From assembly GCA_036362985.1 (NCBI GenBank), contig JAYGXS010000004.1, forward strand, positions 2,179,068 through 2,243,067: 64,000 nucleotides of DNA, in the 5' to 3' direction. How positions within the stretch are numbered: position 1 is the stretch's first letter; each line of letters opens with the position of its first letter. The notes beneath the pieces are model-generated. The model was not told the origin of the DNA and did no database searches. It saw only the letters and a list, made by a program, of their open reading frames with translations. This DNA is from Ligula intestinalis (Eukaryota > Platyhelminthes > Cestoda > Diphyllobothriidea > Diphyllobothriidae). Both the position numbers and the translations under genes were made by a program. This document shows positions 46,052 through 57,728 of the stretch, piece after piece.

Positions 46052-47872
46052 CTTTCGCATCATCTGCTTTTCTCGAATGTGGGCCCAAAACTCCGGTTGG
46101 CGCGTTATAGGCTTACGGTGTGGAGGCCTATAGAGAAGAGTGGCACCACTATCACTGCTGGGTTCGTCAAACCAGTCAGAACCCAGATATGAACGACGCT
46201 TGACCTCCGACCACTTGGTGAACTCATCGAATGTGCCGTCAGCCTCCGCTTCAGCCTCCGCTTCAGCCTCCGCTTCGTCGTCCGCTTCACGCTGTCGTTG
46301 CACGGCAATTCGAAAGTCCTCTGGTGGAGCTAAACCAAGGTCTCCAAGGGAACTGAAAGTTTTGAGTAGGTTGTGGGCAAGAGTAAGAAGGTAGCGGTCA
46401 TTGGCTGCAATACTTATGCCGGCTCTAATCGTATCAAGCACCTGGAAACAGAAGAGGTCCATATAGGCACCGTCAGGATCGTCGCTAAAGATACTGCCTT
46501 TGGGCACGTTAATGACTTCGTGAGGGTCAAACGGACAGTTAAACATCCTGGGTGCAATGGCTTCCATCTGTTTTTCCGAGTAACTGCCAAACACCGCTAG
46601 ACACTTCATGATTGTGTCTATGAGAGCCAGTACGATGGGATCCTTCCTACGCATTTCCTTGGGTGCGTCTTCATCTACCTGCGACTCAAGAGGTCGGAAG
46701 TAATGCAGTTGAGGGATCTCAGACTGATCACTACTCGTGGAGTCGAGGCCAGAGCTGAGGCTGGAGGTGGTTTCAGTCGACCGCTTCAGTACTTTTCCAA
46801 GAATAGACAGTCGCTTCGCAGTCTTTGGACATGGCCTGATTTCTACGGGGTGTAGGACTTCCTCGGATTGCGTACGTTTCTTTAACGGAACAGTATCTGG
46901 CAATACTGAATTTCCGGGGCTGTCAGGTTTTGCCTTGAGACCCTGCTTAGCCGGAACCGGTTGCACTGTAAGGCAATCTTCAGCTACTGTGGTGGGACGT
47001 ATTTGATAGGCGACATACTTAGGAAGATTTCTTATTTGTGCAAGAAGCTCATCTTGATTCGATTCCTCATCCTGGAGAGGTGTTTGCAGTGTTATCTTCA
47101 TAGCCTTTCGAGTAGTGAAAAGTTGGCGAGCCCTTTGGATCTTCGATGTCTGGTCAACGACCTTGAGCGGCTGCCTGATGGTTCCAGCGGTCTCCTTCAC
47201 TTTTGTGGCGGCACCGCTATGGGTGGGGCCAGGTGCCTCGAGACCAACTGCATCCTTCTTATGCGTAGCGTCCGAAGATTCCAGACTTCTGGTGGTTGGG
47301 AACTCCAACTCCTTCAACTTCCGGCGTTGTACATGTTCGCCGAGATCTTCTTCGTCGCGTCTACGCCGCCCTACCGACTCAAGCGCATTGTCCACCATTG
47401 GGTATACGCTGTTTTCTGGAATCACCTCAGGGGAGCTTTCCACCTTTTCTCGTGCCTTCCTCCTGTCCTCCCGCCTACCCCCAGCTGCGGCCGAAAAACC
47501 AGCCTTGTCTGTCTCCTCCGTTGCCCAAGCAGCTGATGAGTTCCGACGAGGGGCTAGTAGCATGCGGTCTGCATCCTGCAGTTCCTCGTAATATTTTCCA
47601 AGCTCCTTCCTTTTAGCAACTTCATCTTCATCGTCTTCTTCTGCCCGTGGACGGGCATGAACAGCCTCCTTCTGCCTTCTGCTCCTGCCCTGGTCATCCG
47701 TTGCAGTGCTCCAACTAGCACTGGAGAGAGATCTGCCTCCACCCTGGTCGAATGAGTCCTTCTCCGAATCACACCTGTCTGACACCTCCAAGCTGAGGGC
47801 CTTTTCTTCTACAGGAGAGGGCGTTGTGAGGAGCGCCTTTGACATGGATCGGTCAGGTTGTGCAAAGGAGCC
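46052..47872 (-). CDS. large exon of an unidentified host gene (minus strand)
   Basis: A 1821-bp open exon (607 codons) is bounded by acceptor ATTCTCAG at 47873 and donor GGTACTG starting at 46051, both in phase 0. The first half is charged and probably disordered (GRSRRQKEAVHARPRAEEDD, RRRRDEEDLGEHVQRRKLKE). Around residues 415-515 it becomes ordered: DPIVLALIDTIMKCLAVFGS, PRMFNCPFDPHEVINV, and MDLFCFQVLDTIRAGIS with LLTLAHNLLKTFSSLGDLG. A hexanucleotide-type repeat encodes EAEAEAEAEAEA near the end, and the exon closes with FWAHIREKQMMRK. The preceding exon (47959-48255) joins in phase. I do not recognise the protein. The mixture of a long disordered region and helical blocks suggests a large scaffold-type protein, but this is inference. 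Confidence 0.7.
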
Positions 47873-47958
47873 CTGAGAATAAAAGGATGCAGAGCCAGCC
47901 ATAAGATGGAAGTAAGAAAGAAACACACACACGCACACACACACACAAAGTCTGTTAC

Positions 47959-48255
47959 CTGCTGTTTTGCTTTCACCTGAACCAAAACGACCCAAGATGG
48001 CTCTCTGCGTAAAGGCCGGTGCAAATCACACAGGGAATATAAAAATTCAGGTTCTATCCAACCGGTAGACCAGTCGAGCACCAGAGCCATTTGCTTATTT
48101 TTCCAAGCTTTAAAATTCGTACAGACGTTCCCCCTAAAGACAACAGCGGCAACCAAATCGACGACAATTATAGGGAGCTTAAACCAATGACGCACGGCTA
48201 AAGATGACCAGATCGTTCCCTCCAAACTGCTGCAGTAAGACTGAATCCACTTTCC
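47959..48255 (-). CDS. upstream exon of the same unidentified gene
   Basis: A 297-bp, 99-codon exon, acceptor GATTACAG at 48256 and donor GTAACA starting at 47958, phase 0 at both ends, so it joins the 47872 exon cleanly. Protein: WIQSYCSSLEGTIWSSLAVR, HWFKLPIIVVDLVAAVVF, MALVLDWSTGWIEPEFLYSL and WVVLVQVKAKQQ. The hydrophobic stretch PIIVVDLVAAVVF could be a buried helix. The 86-bp intron after it contains a (GT)n tract. No family recognised. Confidence 0.65.
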
Positions 48256-48559
48256 CTGTAATCGCACACGCTTAAAGAAACGCATTCTTGAAAATATATT
48301 GGCTGTGCGACGTGACGATACATTATGGCAAGAGTCTGCTCTCACCTACGAAACCGGTCACGAGTTCAATCATGAAGCCATCAAGATACTCGCCAACGCC
48401 GAGAATGGATTAAAACTTAGTTCACGGATGGGAACTCAAAAGAAGCGATGTATTGATTTGCCGTTGGCGTGCAGAGGCCTACGTAGTCACCTCCAACAGT
48501 GTCTTACCGACAGTTGACGTGTTTACACTCATGGGCTCATTGGCACCTGATTTAATGGA

Positions 48560-49110
48560 AGACGAGGGGTGGGACATGTCAGGGAACAAATAAGATCGCA
48601 ACATTTCTGCAAAATAAGAAAGTTGCGAGGACAAGTTGGGTTGCGTACTAAAACCTTGGGAGAAGACCCTGAAATCGGCTTTAATATAATCGCTAACCCC
48701 GCCCGACCAACGGTGAACGCGTGTATATAGGGGTGGTGTACCTTTACTTTGGGCGAGATCATTGAGGTATATTTTCTAGTGGAAACACCCACTAGAGAAA
48801 AGGTTAACGCAGTAGAAAAATGGGAAAATTGTGGAAATCACCCTACTTAAAATTTGTAAGTAAGCAGTTATTCCCGCGGTTAATTGAAAAGGCTTAGTTC
48901 GCTTAGTGTACTGATTTAAGCGGTTATGGTATGCAGTGACCTTCAGAAGACCACGCTGCAGTTCAGTACCATCATCAAATCCCTGCTGGAGCGACGGATG
49001 ACGTGTCAAAAACTAAAAAAAATTATGGGCAATTTAACCTACTTAAAACATTTAAGTAGGTGACTATAACATATAAGAAACTTTCCTACACCCCACAAGG
49101 AAACCCTACC
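48560..49110. repeat. dispersed direct repeat R3, copy 1
   Basis: Shares with 53110-53640 the ordered phrases GGGCATGTCAGGGAACAAAT (here GGACATG...), CCTTGGGAGAAGAC, ATCGCTAACCCC and ACGGTGAACGCG/ACGGCGAACGCG, plus GATGGGTGGCGTGT/GACGGATGACGTGT near the end. Probably a non-autonomous transposon of unknown class. Confidence 0.65.
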
Positions 49111-49523
49111 CAATTATGAAGTGCAAATCTTGTTTCGAGGTTATTGGTGCTCATCAGAAGGCGCTGTCTCTTCCATTCTCATGGGCATTGTTTCACTAAT
49201 TCTAACCTCGCAAAAGGCCATTTACGAGTAGCTGAGAAGGAGTGTCCCCAATTTAGAGGTAACAGGAAAACACTACGTTATTAGTAAAAAAAGCAAAGCT
49301 TACAGAGTGACCAGACCACGGGCTGCTGCTCATTCTTAGTAAGACGTCCTCTGTGTCTTCTCCGCCCGTGACTGAGCTGGAGACAGAACTAAAGGGGGCA
49401 AAATTGGGGTGAAATATGTTCTTTTAAACAGCTTCGAAAGAATTCCAGAAGAGATACACAAAACAATCCAGCAAATAAGGAAATTAAAAGATATTCAGAG
49501 AATGCAGGTTGACCTCATTATAC

Positions 49524-49625
49524 AACCGCCACCACCACCACCACCACCAACACCACCACCACCACCACCATCACCACCACCACCACCACTACCGCCACCA
49601 CCACCACCACCATCACCACCACCAA
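49524..49625 (+). repeat. (CCA)n-rich microsatellite
   Basis: About 100 bp of CCA with scattered ACA, TCA and CTA interruptions. The frame at 49409-49660 therefore encodes a polyproline run and is not a supported gene. Confidence 0.9.
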
Positions 49626-50254
49626 GGTGCTATTACTGTTGTCCTGCACCGCAACATTAAAATCGCTTTGCAATGGTTGTTTTAGGAGCTAGTATAACAC
49701 TTGAAAAATGAAGTGGATATTTTGGCTGTGGGGTAACATTTTAAGAAAACATATACTGAGGATGCCTACGATCTGGGTAAGAGTTATGAAAAATCTCGGA
49801 TAAACGAATCAAAATCGTTCTTGAGGGTGTTGGTCGGGCGTATGAGGAAGCGTTTATTTGTTCCGTTGATGCTGTGGGGGCTCAGATGCTCCAATTTATT
49901 TTCAGAGATTAATCTATTTTGAACCAAAACTTTCTTCTTAGAATGAAGAACTGGGCCAAGCAGACACAGAGGTTTTTAAAATGTACAGTTATGAAGCAGT
50001 AATTTTCTTAAAAACGTGTTAATCTTGTCGGTGCTACCAGTAACAGACTCCACAAAGAAACCAATAAAGTATGTGCGAACTTTGATCTCAAGGGCCGCTA
50101 AACTCGCCAAAATCATTTACTGAACGTACAAACACACACACTTCTCTCAAGGCTTTGCTGAACCAGCTTTGATTTTACTGCCAATACAAGCGAACCTGCG
50201 AGTCCCAGAAAGTAGTTGAAAAGAAAAAGAGTCGATCGCTGGGACAATACGTTT

Positions 50255-50305
50255 ATTCGCCTGACGTTTCGACCTCCGTCGCGGATTCATCATCAGAGAC
50301 ATGAG
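50255..50305 (-). ncRNA. hammerhead ribozyme motif of a PLE
   Basis: The minus strand has the complete core: CTGATGA (50296-50290), a stem II (GA, then TCCG-CGA-CGGA, then TC), GAAAC (50270-50266) and GTC (50265-50263) as cleavage site, with the palindromic ACGT giving only a two-pair stem III. Stem I can start as TCT/AGG with further wobble pairs. Minimal hammerheads of this kind are known from PLE terminal regions. Its place at the 3' end of a PLE fragment supports the call; activity is untested. Confidence 0.75.
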
Positions 50306-51125
50306 TAGCAGAAACGGGTAATGCATGCACAGGAGCTTGCAGCATTTTTAGGATGCAGTCATTACTGCAAACATACAGCAGCAATTAACGTTAATTGCTT
50401 TCTTGCCCGTGGATAGTTTTTTGGACGGGACGCAGGCTCTGACCTGTTGAACTTTCATCACGGGCGGTGGGCTCGGGCGTGATAATTGCTCAGCCATCTG
50501 GCTCTCCGATGTTGGCGTAAGACGAGGCGGTGGCCTGCTTGTTCCCCAAGTGACGACTTGCTTTGGCCAAATTGAGTCTCGGCACTGAGTATGGGTTGGG
50601 CAAATCGTTGCACTTGTTTATGCATAGGGGCCCGTGAACCAGGACTCAAGTAGTTCTCGGCTCACCCGATTGTCACCTCTTGCGAGAATGTCAGCCTCAT
50701 CAAATATTAATGTGTGGCCGGGTCTCACCGAATGAGCCGCAACTTGAGAATTGGCCTCATTTACTCTCTTATGCTAACGTTTGAGCGATTTTATTTACTC
50801 AGGACAGACAGACGTGGACAGACTTTATGTACTGTCCGTAAGAATAGGTTGTGAACATTTGTCATGTGTCAGGTACATGGAGTGATAATTACTGTTACTT
50901 GCATGGAGTGAACAAATGTCAACAGGGGGTGCGGGTGATATGCGTCTGCCATCTGGCATCGGCGTAGGCCACAGAAGTGAAAGGGCCTTTGTCAGCGTCT
51001 TCTGACAACACAACACGTCAACTGCATAGGTCCCGCTGTTGGCTGTTGCACTCATCCGTTGGTGTAGGCCCTTGAAGAAGTTGGTTGGTGTCCGGTAGAC
51101 AACCTGGAATGCTTGATTAGTAGCG
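50255..51125 (-). mobile_element. Penelope-like element, C-terminal end with hammerhead tail
   Basis: Read on the minus strand, 51120-50830 encodes AFQVVYRTPTNFFKGLHQR, then VDVLCCQKTLTKALSLLWPT and PDGRRISPAPP, matching the C-terminus of the plus-strand PLE at 51.2-52.4 kb. A non-coding stretch follows down to the hammerhead motif at 50305-50255 and the shared tail CAGCGATCGAC. The RT is absent. It lies head-to-head with the next PLE. Confidence 0.75.
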
Positions 51126-51189
51126 ACTCAACGATTCGTATCGACAAGTTGTGCGATAATAGACCGCAAGATCAAACTAATTTCGCCTT

Positions 51190-52420
51190 TACCTAACCAG
51201 TTCGGTGTGTGTTCAGGTACTATCTCTTCCAGGTGCATCGTTTTTCGGTTAAGAGACAGACAGGCTTTCGGTTTTACAGACAGATCGACGGAGTGGCAAT
51301 GGGCTTAGCATTTGGCTCGTTTCTCGCAAATGCCCTTCCATCGCTCAAGTTTTCTGCAAAAGCTGAGGTAGATAATAAATTTGCGTTCCCTGATGTCCTT
51401 CTACGCAGTGTTGGGTACTCCAAAAGAAAACCTGGACGGGACAACCCCTCAATATAAAACGATATCTAGTCCAGGGAAAAGCAGCTAGAGTACGACGGAT
51501 CTGCTCTCCTGAAACTGTCGAAGCAGAAATCCTGCAGCTGCTCAATACACTCGTTGTAAACGGATACCACGAAGGGTTCATCCTAAGGAATATTAGCGAG
51601 CACACCAAAAAGCCTGTTACCTTGATCACGGAAAAGAAAGACACATTTATAAGACTGTCTTTCTTAGGAGATGCTGCAAGCGAGTTTATAAGGCGACGTC
51701 TGAAGACTGTGATCACAACACTTTCCCCATGGCGAACTTGCACGTGTTGTTCACGAGCTTTCCCCTCCTACGATTGAGGGGTAAACCCAACTCCCGTTGA
51801 AGGCCACATCCATATGACTTACTTTTTCACTTGTTCCTGCGGAGCAGGATATATTAACCGAGCAATGAGACACCGGAAAAGAGAGTACTTGAACACATAC
51901 CGGTCTGGTTGGTTAAAGGCAAAAGTAGATCAATCTCGAGTTCTTTTATCGCACACCTTGTCAATCTTGATGAAGCATTATAGGTTATCTACCTGACAAC
52001 AGCCAACTTCTCCAAGGGCCTGTACCAACGGGTGACTATACGGCTAGCGAATCCAGTGCTGTGTTTTCAGAAGACGCTAACACAAGCCCTTTCACTTCCG
52101 CGGTCAACGCCGACGCCAGATGGCAGACGCATACCAGCCCCACCCCCTAGTGACATTCGTTCACTCAGTGCAAGTGACAGTAATTATCACTCCACGTACC
52201 TCACCCATGGCCAATGCTCAGGAAATTTTCTTATTTCTTCAAATATCCTTCTCTCCCCCAGCCCAGGGAACTCTACACGCGGATCTCGCCATGAGAGTGG
52301 TGTGAAAACGATGAGTTGTAATCAGAGGATCACTTTTAACGGAGCCAAACTGTACGATTTTCAGTATGCCTGCAATTGTACTAGCCTGATTATGAATTGC
52401 TAAAAACGTATATTTGTTGA
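51190..52420 (+). mobile_element. Penelope-like element with internal deletion
   Basis: The frame at 51209-51457 has FYRQIDGVAMGLAFGSFLAN, the PLE RT motif just before the catalytic box. The Y-x-D-D box is missing through a deletion that joins straight to FPDVLLRSVGY. From 51430 to about 51790 comes the RT/linker region (RRICSPETVEAEILQLLNTL, VNGYHEGFILRNISEH, RLSFLGDAASEFIRRRLKTV). From 51814 the GIY-YIG part (FTCSCGAGYINRAMRHRKRE) and a C-terminal tail to about 52290 follow. Stops and frame changes make it inactive. Confidence 0.85.
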
Positions 52421-53109
52421 AAAAACTTTCCAAATATATACGTTTGCTCTGATTGCAACATTTGCAGGACATCTAATTAACCGCATAATGAATGCAAAAG
52501 AGAAAATTATTGATTACTTATTGTTCGCACACCAAATTTTAGTTCTAGTGGGTCTCGTCAACCAATAGATAAAGAAAGAACTGCTTAAGCAGACATTTAA
52601 CCTAGTGTGTTTTCATACAGGTGACTGAAAATTCCCGCATAAGAAAGCCGGAATTGCGGCGAGTCTAAATTATCTTCAGATTGTGTGGCAAGTTGATCAC
52701 ACATTTTAGACAAAGAATTATGGTTTATAGATCTGGGCTGGCTTTTTGACAGAGTAGATCTTTTTCACAAACTTATGCGCACGTTATGAGTGACAGCCAT
52801 CACTGTTGTTTGAGGAAACATTACGCTCAGAGAGTAGGTCCACGTCAGCTTCGGAGTTGATTGGTTGATTTTAGCTGGGTGTGATTGGCTAAAAAAACCT
52901 TCATGGCTTGAATGATTGATCACCCTTGATGGAGCCTCACCAATCGGAGGAATAGAATGCCTAAATGTAAGCATACGCTGGACGGAGACGTAGTGTTATA
53001 GCAGGTGGTCAGTATAGTTTTTCTGGTAGCAATGATTGGTACGATTATATCGTGGGGTTGTACGAACAAAGTGTGAAGCGCGCCCCACGGGCTAAGGTCC
53101 ACCTGATTT

Positions 53110-53640
53110 TCGGAAAGGGGACGACCGGGCATGTCAGGGAACAAATAAGATCCAAATAGTTTAATTAAATAAATAAGTTACGAGGTCAAGTCGGGTCGCG
53201 TACTCAAACCTTGGGAGAAGACGCTGAATGAGCTTGAATATCATCGCTAACCCCCCTCTCGGCATACGGCGAACGCGTTTATGGAAACCTCGGGCGAGGT
53301 AACTGAGAGACATTGCCCAGTAGTATTACCAACACCAACGGGGAAAAAGTTCAAAGCAGAACAAAAGTGGTGAGATTATGTAAATCACTCTTCTTAAAAA
53401 TCCGAAGTAACCGATAATTAGTTCAAAGGCCAACTTTTCTTAGTTTGCCGGTTATAGCAATTATGGAATGAGGTTGCCTGCGAAGAACCGCTCTGCAAAT
53501 CAGTGCCACCAGCAAATTCCAGCTGGAACGATGGGTGGCGTGTAGAAGACAGGAAGATCAGAGATAATTCAACCTACTGAAATTTTGTGAGTAGTTGATT
53601 ATTCTATATAATAAATATCCGACCGCTCTATGTAACCTCA
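53110..53640. repeat. dispersed direct repeat R3, copy 2
   Basis: Same unit and orientation as 48560-49110. Both copies have a near-terminal phrase of the type TTCAACCTACTGAAATTTTG or TTTAACCTACTTAAAACATT. No open frame is shared. Confidence 0.65.
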
Positions 53641-55274
53641 CCCAATGATTTAAATAACAGCAGCAGCAGTCGTATTAATAGTAAAGGAGGTATTTATATA
53701 AGTTGCGGTGGAAATTTTGTTAGGAGTTGAAAAATTGGCAATATAATGGCAACAGCACTCGTAAATATGACCGTAAACCTGGCACTTACTCTGTCGGCGG
53801 GCTCGGTGATGCATGAAGCTCAGAAGATGATTCTTCCTCAGATGAACTGGCAGGCAGCACTTCTGAAAATGCCACCTGTTCTACTGCCAATGGTGCCTGC
53901 TTTGCACGTTTTGAGAGGGGCATTTTGCTAACCGCTGGTTCTATCTGTAGAAAAGAATTGCGAAAACACATGGCTACAGGATGACTGAAAAGACTTATAT
54001 GCTCGTGTTCCCGGAGGCAATGATTGATTTAACTTAATTGCCCGTGCTGTTTCTTACTGTTTTAATAGTAATTGCAAAATATGACGAGCGATTTATGCCC
54101 TCCATACCGAGCAATACGTAACATTTAGTCTGAACGAAATCTCAATCTACTTAAAAATAAATAGTAGATAGTTCAGAATCAAGGTCCCCTCGATAAAGAA
54201 TTTAAAGGAGCTGACAGATGATACTTCTGAAGATCTGCTGCCTCAATCACACAGCTTCTCTCATATCCAGTTAAGTCTTAAGAATGTTATTTTTACATAT
54301 AATACTTTCGTATTAGTTATGTAATACCCCATTTAGATATTCTTCCCCCGCACACAAATTCTAGGTCTACTCGAACCCTTTCAGGTTTTTTAAAACAGAA
54401 TCAGTTCTTTCCACCAACGCCAATCCTGCACGAACTTACTAAAGTTCTTGTACATGTGCCCCAATGCTCGACCTACACATTCTAATTACTATTGTTCTGT
54501 CCTAGGAACCTACTGACTCACTGTCTTTCAGCATTTTTTGCTTTTAAAACAAGCTAACAAAACTTCTGGTCGGGAATCAGAGAGAATCAAGATAGATGTT
54601 CCGAAGGTCATTCTCCATTTTCGCTGATGTCATAAGCATCAGAGGGAAATCCCCAAGACATTGTCCACCAGGCGCAGTACGGAATGAGAGCTATGCAGAA
54701 CACATATTTTCTACCACATCTCAATATGGTCATCAGCAAATGGCCTTCATCTTAGCGAGCGGAAGTCAGTGCAGTGTACTTTTCGACTGTGATCCTCTCT
54801 CAGTCCTGAAGGTATTGACATTCTGACCAACGAGATATTCTCTTTCCGATACCCTGGTGTTGCATCTAGCCTTACATTTACTCTTCATAAAGATGGCCTT
54901 GTTTAATCCGTAAACTTATATCCGCCACTTGCATTCATATCGCATACCGCAATTCCTAATCAGCGATTTACAGATGCTTGAATTCTCCCCCTCATTGTTT
55001 ACTGCTCTCCGGATCTTTTCAGCTTTACCTAAAAAGACCTAGTCATTCTCAAACGTATCCTCTAAATTTTCTCTTCAGCTGCCGGTGTTTCCTATGCTTT
55101 TTAGCTGACATTCTATTACAGCGCCACTTTTAAACGGTCAAGCAATTTTCCAATCGCATCCTTATTGAGGTTGTCCACCCTCTCCACTCTGAACTAATGG
55201 CTGTGATGTCTTCCCGTACTATGCGCCGAAGCTTCCGTCATATGTCTTGCCGTTTATCGGCATATCAGCAATCT
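53641..55274. other. Non-coding stretch, nothing recognised
   Basis: Only short frames (for example 53746-53931 and 54596-54826) without domains. It may be intronic if the minus-strand exons at 42.5-48.3 kb and 55.6-56.6 kb belong to one gene. Confidence 0.4.
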
Positions 55275-55510
55275 GCATTCCCATTCCCAGCATGCTCTCT
55301 ATCGTGTGAAGAAACGGAAATTGAGAAGTTGAAAGCTGACCTGTCTCCACAGGAGAAGTGGAGATCGTGAAAAACTTTACTTTTGAATATTATATGAGCT
55401 TTTACCTTTTACCAGGACCCCTTACTTATCTTATCCCTTGTTCTCCGTGAATGGAGCAATTTTGCTGAAATTTTAGGATATTCCATTCTAACTAAAGCAT
55501 TCCTCGCTTT
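55275..55510 (+). repeat. dispersed repeat R1, partial diverged copy
   Basis: Contains GTGTGAAGAAACGGAAATTG, AGTTGAAAGC(T)GA, TGTCTCCACAG and GTTCTCCGTG(A)ATGGAGCAAT in the same order as 28950-29160 and 30690-30900. The 5' half is not recognisable and the tail is only weakly TTC-rich. Confidence 0.6.
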
Positions 55511-55645
55511 CTCTACCCAGTTTATTCCAATTTGCAATCTCAAGCCTTAAAACTCCCTTCCAGTTGGCAGCCAATGGCAGCAAGCTGCTTAAAGCTAATC
55601 AGAACCGGATGACGACAGAAAATGGGAGAGCACAGACATACGTAC

Positions 55646-56089
55646 GCGCTGTTTTCCAGAGGCTAGAGCGATAAATTTGCCAGGGGTGATTTTAATCTTT
55701 GCTCTCTCTTCTTTTGATTGCTGTTGTTGTTCTTGCATCAGTATCTGTTGTTGTTGTTGTTGCTGCTGCTGCTGTTGGTGCATTTGTGGTTTTTGTGGCG
55801 GTTGTTGTGGTTGTTGCTCTTGTTGTTGCTGTGTTGGTAATGATGGTTGTGGTTGTTTTTGATGCTGTTTCTGCTGCCCCCGCTGAGTCCTCCTCTTGGC
55901 TTGCGCCGTCGCTGCTCCCTCCTCTAATGATGTTGCCATAGTCGGAGCAAACCCTTGTTCCGACAGCGTCTCCATTTGTAGGTCAGACTCCTCTTCGGTG
56001 CTGCTGTAATTGAGACATTTAGGTATGAAAGAACGCTGCATGAGTGATGCCGAGCTTGAGTTCTGGTATCTTAGGAGACCGGCAAACAA
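55646..56089 (-). CDS. glutamine-rich exon of an unidentified gene (minus strand)
   Basis: A 444-bp open exon (148 codons), acceptor CTTATGCAG at 56090 and donor GTACGT starting at 55645, phase 0 at both ends. It starts LFAGLLRYQNSSSASLMQRS, then NYSSTEEESDLQMETLSEQG. A long Gln-rich region interspersed with Pro and His (CAG/CAA repeats, about 55735-55865 on the plus strand) follows, and it ends EERAKIKITPGKFIALASGK. The Gln tract is repeat-driven and may vary in length. The flanking non-repetitive parts and matching splice sites argue for real coding sequence. It could belong to the same large minus-strand gene as 42.5-48.3 kb. Confidence 0.55.
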
Positions 56090-56396
56090 CTGCATAAGTT
56101 CAGAAAAAAATTCAAACTAGTGTGGGGGGATTAATACCATGGCCTATTTTCAAATTCATACCATAGTCTTATGTCTGCTAGGGTTGTTGTGCATGCTCTG
56201 CCTGGTTTCCCCCAGCCGTTTTGTTCTGAATGGAGCTTTGACTAGTATTCATGCAGGTTAGATCACTACGTCTGCAAATGGGGCATTTTCTAGAGTAAAT
56301 TATGTTCACTTCGAAAGAAAAGGAAATATCTGATCTGTCATAATCCACTCGGAATCAGTAATAGGCGTTGCCTTTGAAGAACCTATTAAAACTTAC

Positions 56397-56568
56397 TATT
56401 TTCGTATGGGTGTAGCAGGCTTAGGATATTATTCAGGGTGTCCCAACCTTTCAGTGGCACGATGGCTATGTCCGATACACCGAACACATTTATCGTCGCT
56501 ACGAATAGAGCCGAGGCCACCACCACACAAACCTGCGCCATGCTTCGCAACCCCGCATAAAGGAATGA
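56397..56568 (-). CDS. candidate short exon, unidentified gene (minus strand)
   Basis: A 172-bp open stretch between acceptor CTTTTCTGTCAG (ending at 56569) and donor GTAAGT (from 56396). It would encode SFLYAGLRSMAQVCVVVASA, then LFVATINVFGVSDIAIVPLK and GWDTLNNILSLLHPYEN. The hydrophobic, helical composition resembles the ordered parts of the other minus-strand exons. Its exit phase (one extra base) does not match the 56089 exon, so either the junction is misplaced or an exon is missed. Confidence 0.4.
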
Positions 56569-57481
56569 CTGACAGAAAAGCCTAGTCAGCCGAAATACGG
56601 CCGTTATACAGGACCGACCGGAAAAATGATCAATTCCTGACTAACCATATAAAATATGGTGTGTCAGATAGTTAGTTCTTAATCGATAGTTATCCACTCT
56701 CTGCGAACAGTCGTCGAGTGTGCACGCTGATCGATAATTCTTCACGCTATGTGAACGGTCGTTAGTATTCGCCGTTGGCAAGCGCATATAACTCCAAGCC
56801 GTAGACTCTGAGTGCAAGGCCGTTAACGTCCCTATAACAATCTATTGGTTCAGATGGCAAGGAAGCAATCTGCGACCGCACGCGGGAAACAGAAGGTAGG
56901 TGGCTATGTAGTAAGCGACCTTATTACACATCATCCTAACCGTAACTCTACTAACTGAATGTTATGACGCCACAGTTTAATTAAAACGCATCAGTTTTAC
57001 TGTGGTACCGAACAATAGCGCAAAGTTTGCCTCATTCTTGCCATTTTCCCCCGTCGATTCGCATGTAAATTTTCGTATGTATACTTCGCCTACCTCGCCC
57101 ATTCTGAACTGATTTGTATCCCTCTTTCTTTATTTGAACTAAAATGAGGTCATAAGTGCACGACGCTAACGCTGCTTTGAAAGCAGTTCAGTTTGGCCTA
57201 TATTAGACTGAATTTTCCATGATGTCGACAATTGCAGTCCGTGATGGTTGTGGACCGTTTTTGATTTTCCGGTGTTATGAGTTTGTGCACCCAATTTTAT
57301 TCCTAGTAAATGGGCGAAGTTTTTGCTGAAAATTGTGGAATCATACTTTTAAAATAAAGATCCGTATAAAAGTAGGTCGGGTCAGTTAAGAATGGCATCG
57401 CACATATAAATGAGCGTGGCGTGAAGCCATCGATTGTCGCAAGCCGCACACGCATCGGTAAAACAAGCCATTGTTCGATCT

Positions 57482-57728
57482 AACTAACCTGACAACAAAT
57501 GTCAATCCTAACAAACGCAATAGATGGGTTGCAAAAATTCCTATCAGAGAATACGGAATACCAGTTGGCGAGCACAATTAAGCTTTTGATAAATTGTCAT
57601 CGGGCCATTAAACTCATACGGAAGGAAATCAAATGCAAAAAAAGAACCAACAGTGCTGTTTTCGCAAGGAGGTCGGACTTGTGCACACAAAAGAACCTTC
57701 TGCAAGTTTCGCGCTAAGCATGGTCAAT
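57482..57728. mobile_element. scrambled Penelope-like element fragments
   Basis: At 57625-57560 on the minus strand lies the PLE 3' tail (AATGGCCCGATGACAATTTA, then GCTCGCCAAC), the same as at 12140-12083 and 58815-58870. At 57655-57725 on the plus strand the frame gives LCTQKNLLQVSR before a stop and AW, matching the C-terminal LCAQKNFLQAPSLAW of the 12.2-kb copy. The two pieces are in opposite orientation. Confidence 0.65.

Noticed and set aside
46140..47616. Plus-strand ORFs opposite the 607-codon exon
   Set aside because: The minus-strand frame is far longer, has phase-consistent splice sites, and the plus frames show low-complexity shadow composition.
49409..49660. Polyproline protein
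   Set aside because: The proline run is the translation of a (CCA)n microsatellite, with no splice or domain support.
55677..55941. Plus-strand Cys- or Val-rich frames opposite the Gln exon
   Set aside because: They are shadows of the CAG/CAA tract; the minus-strand frame has matching splice sites and sensible flanks.
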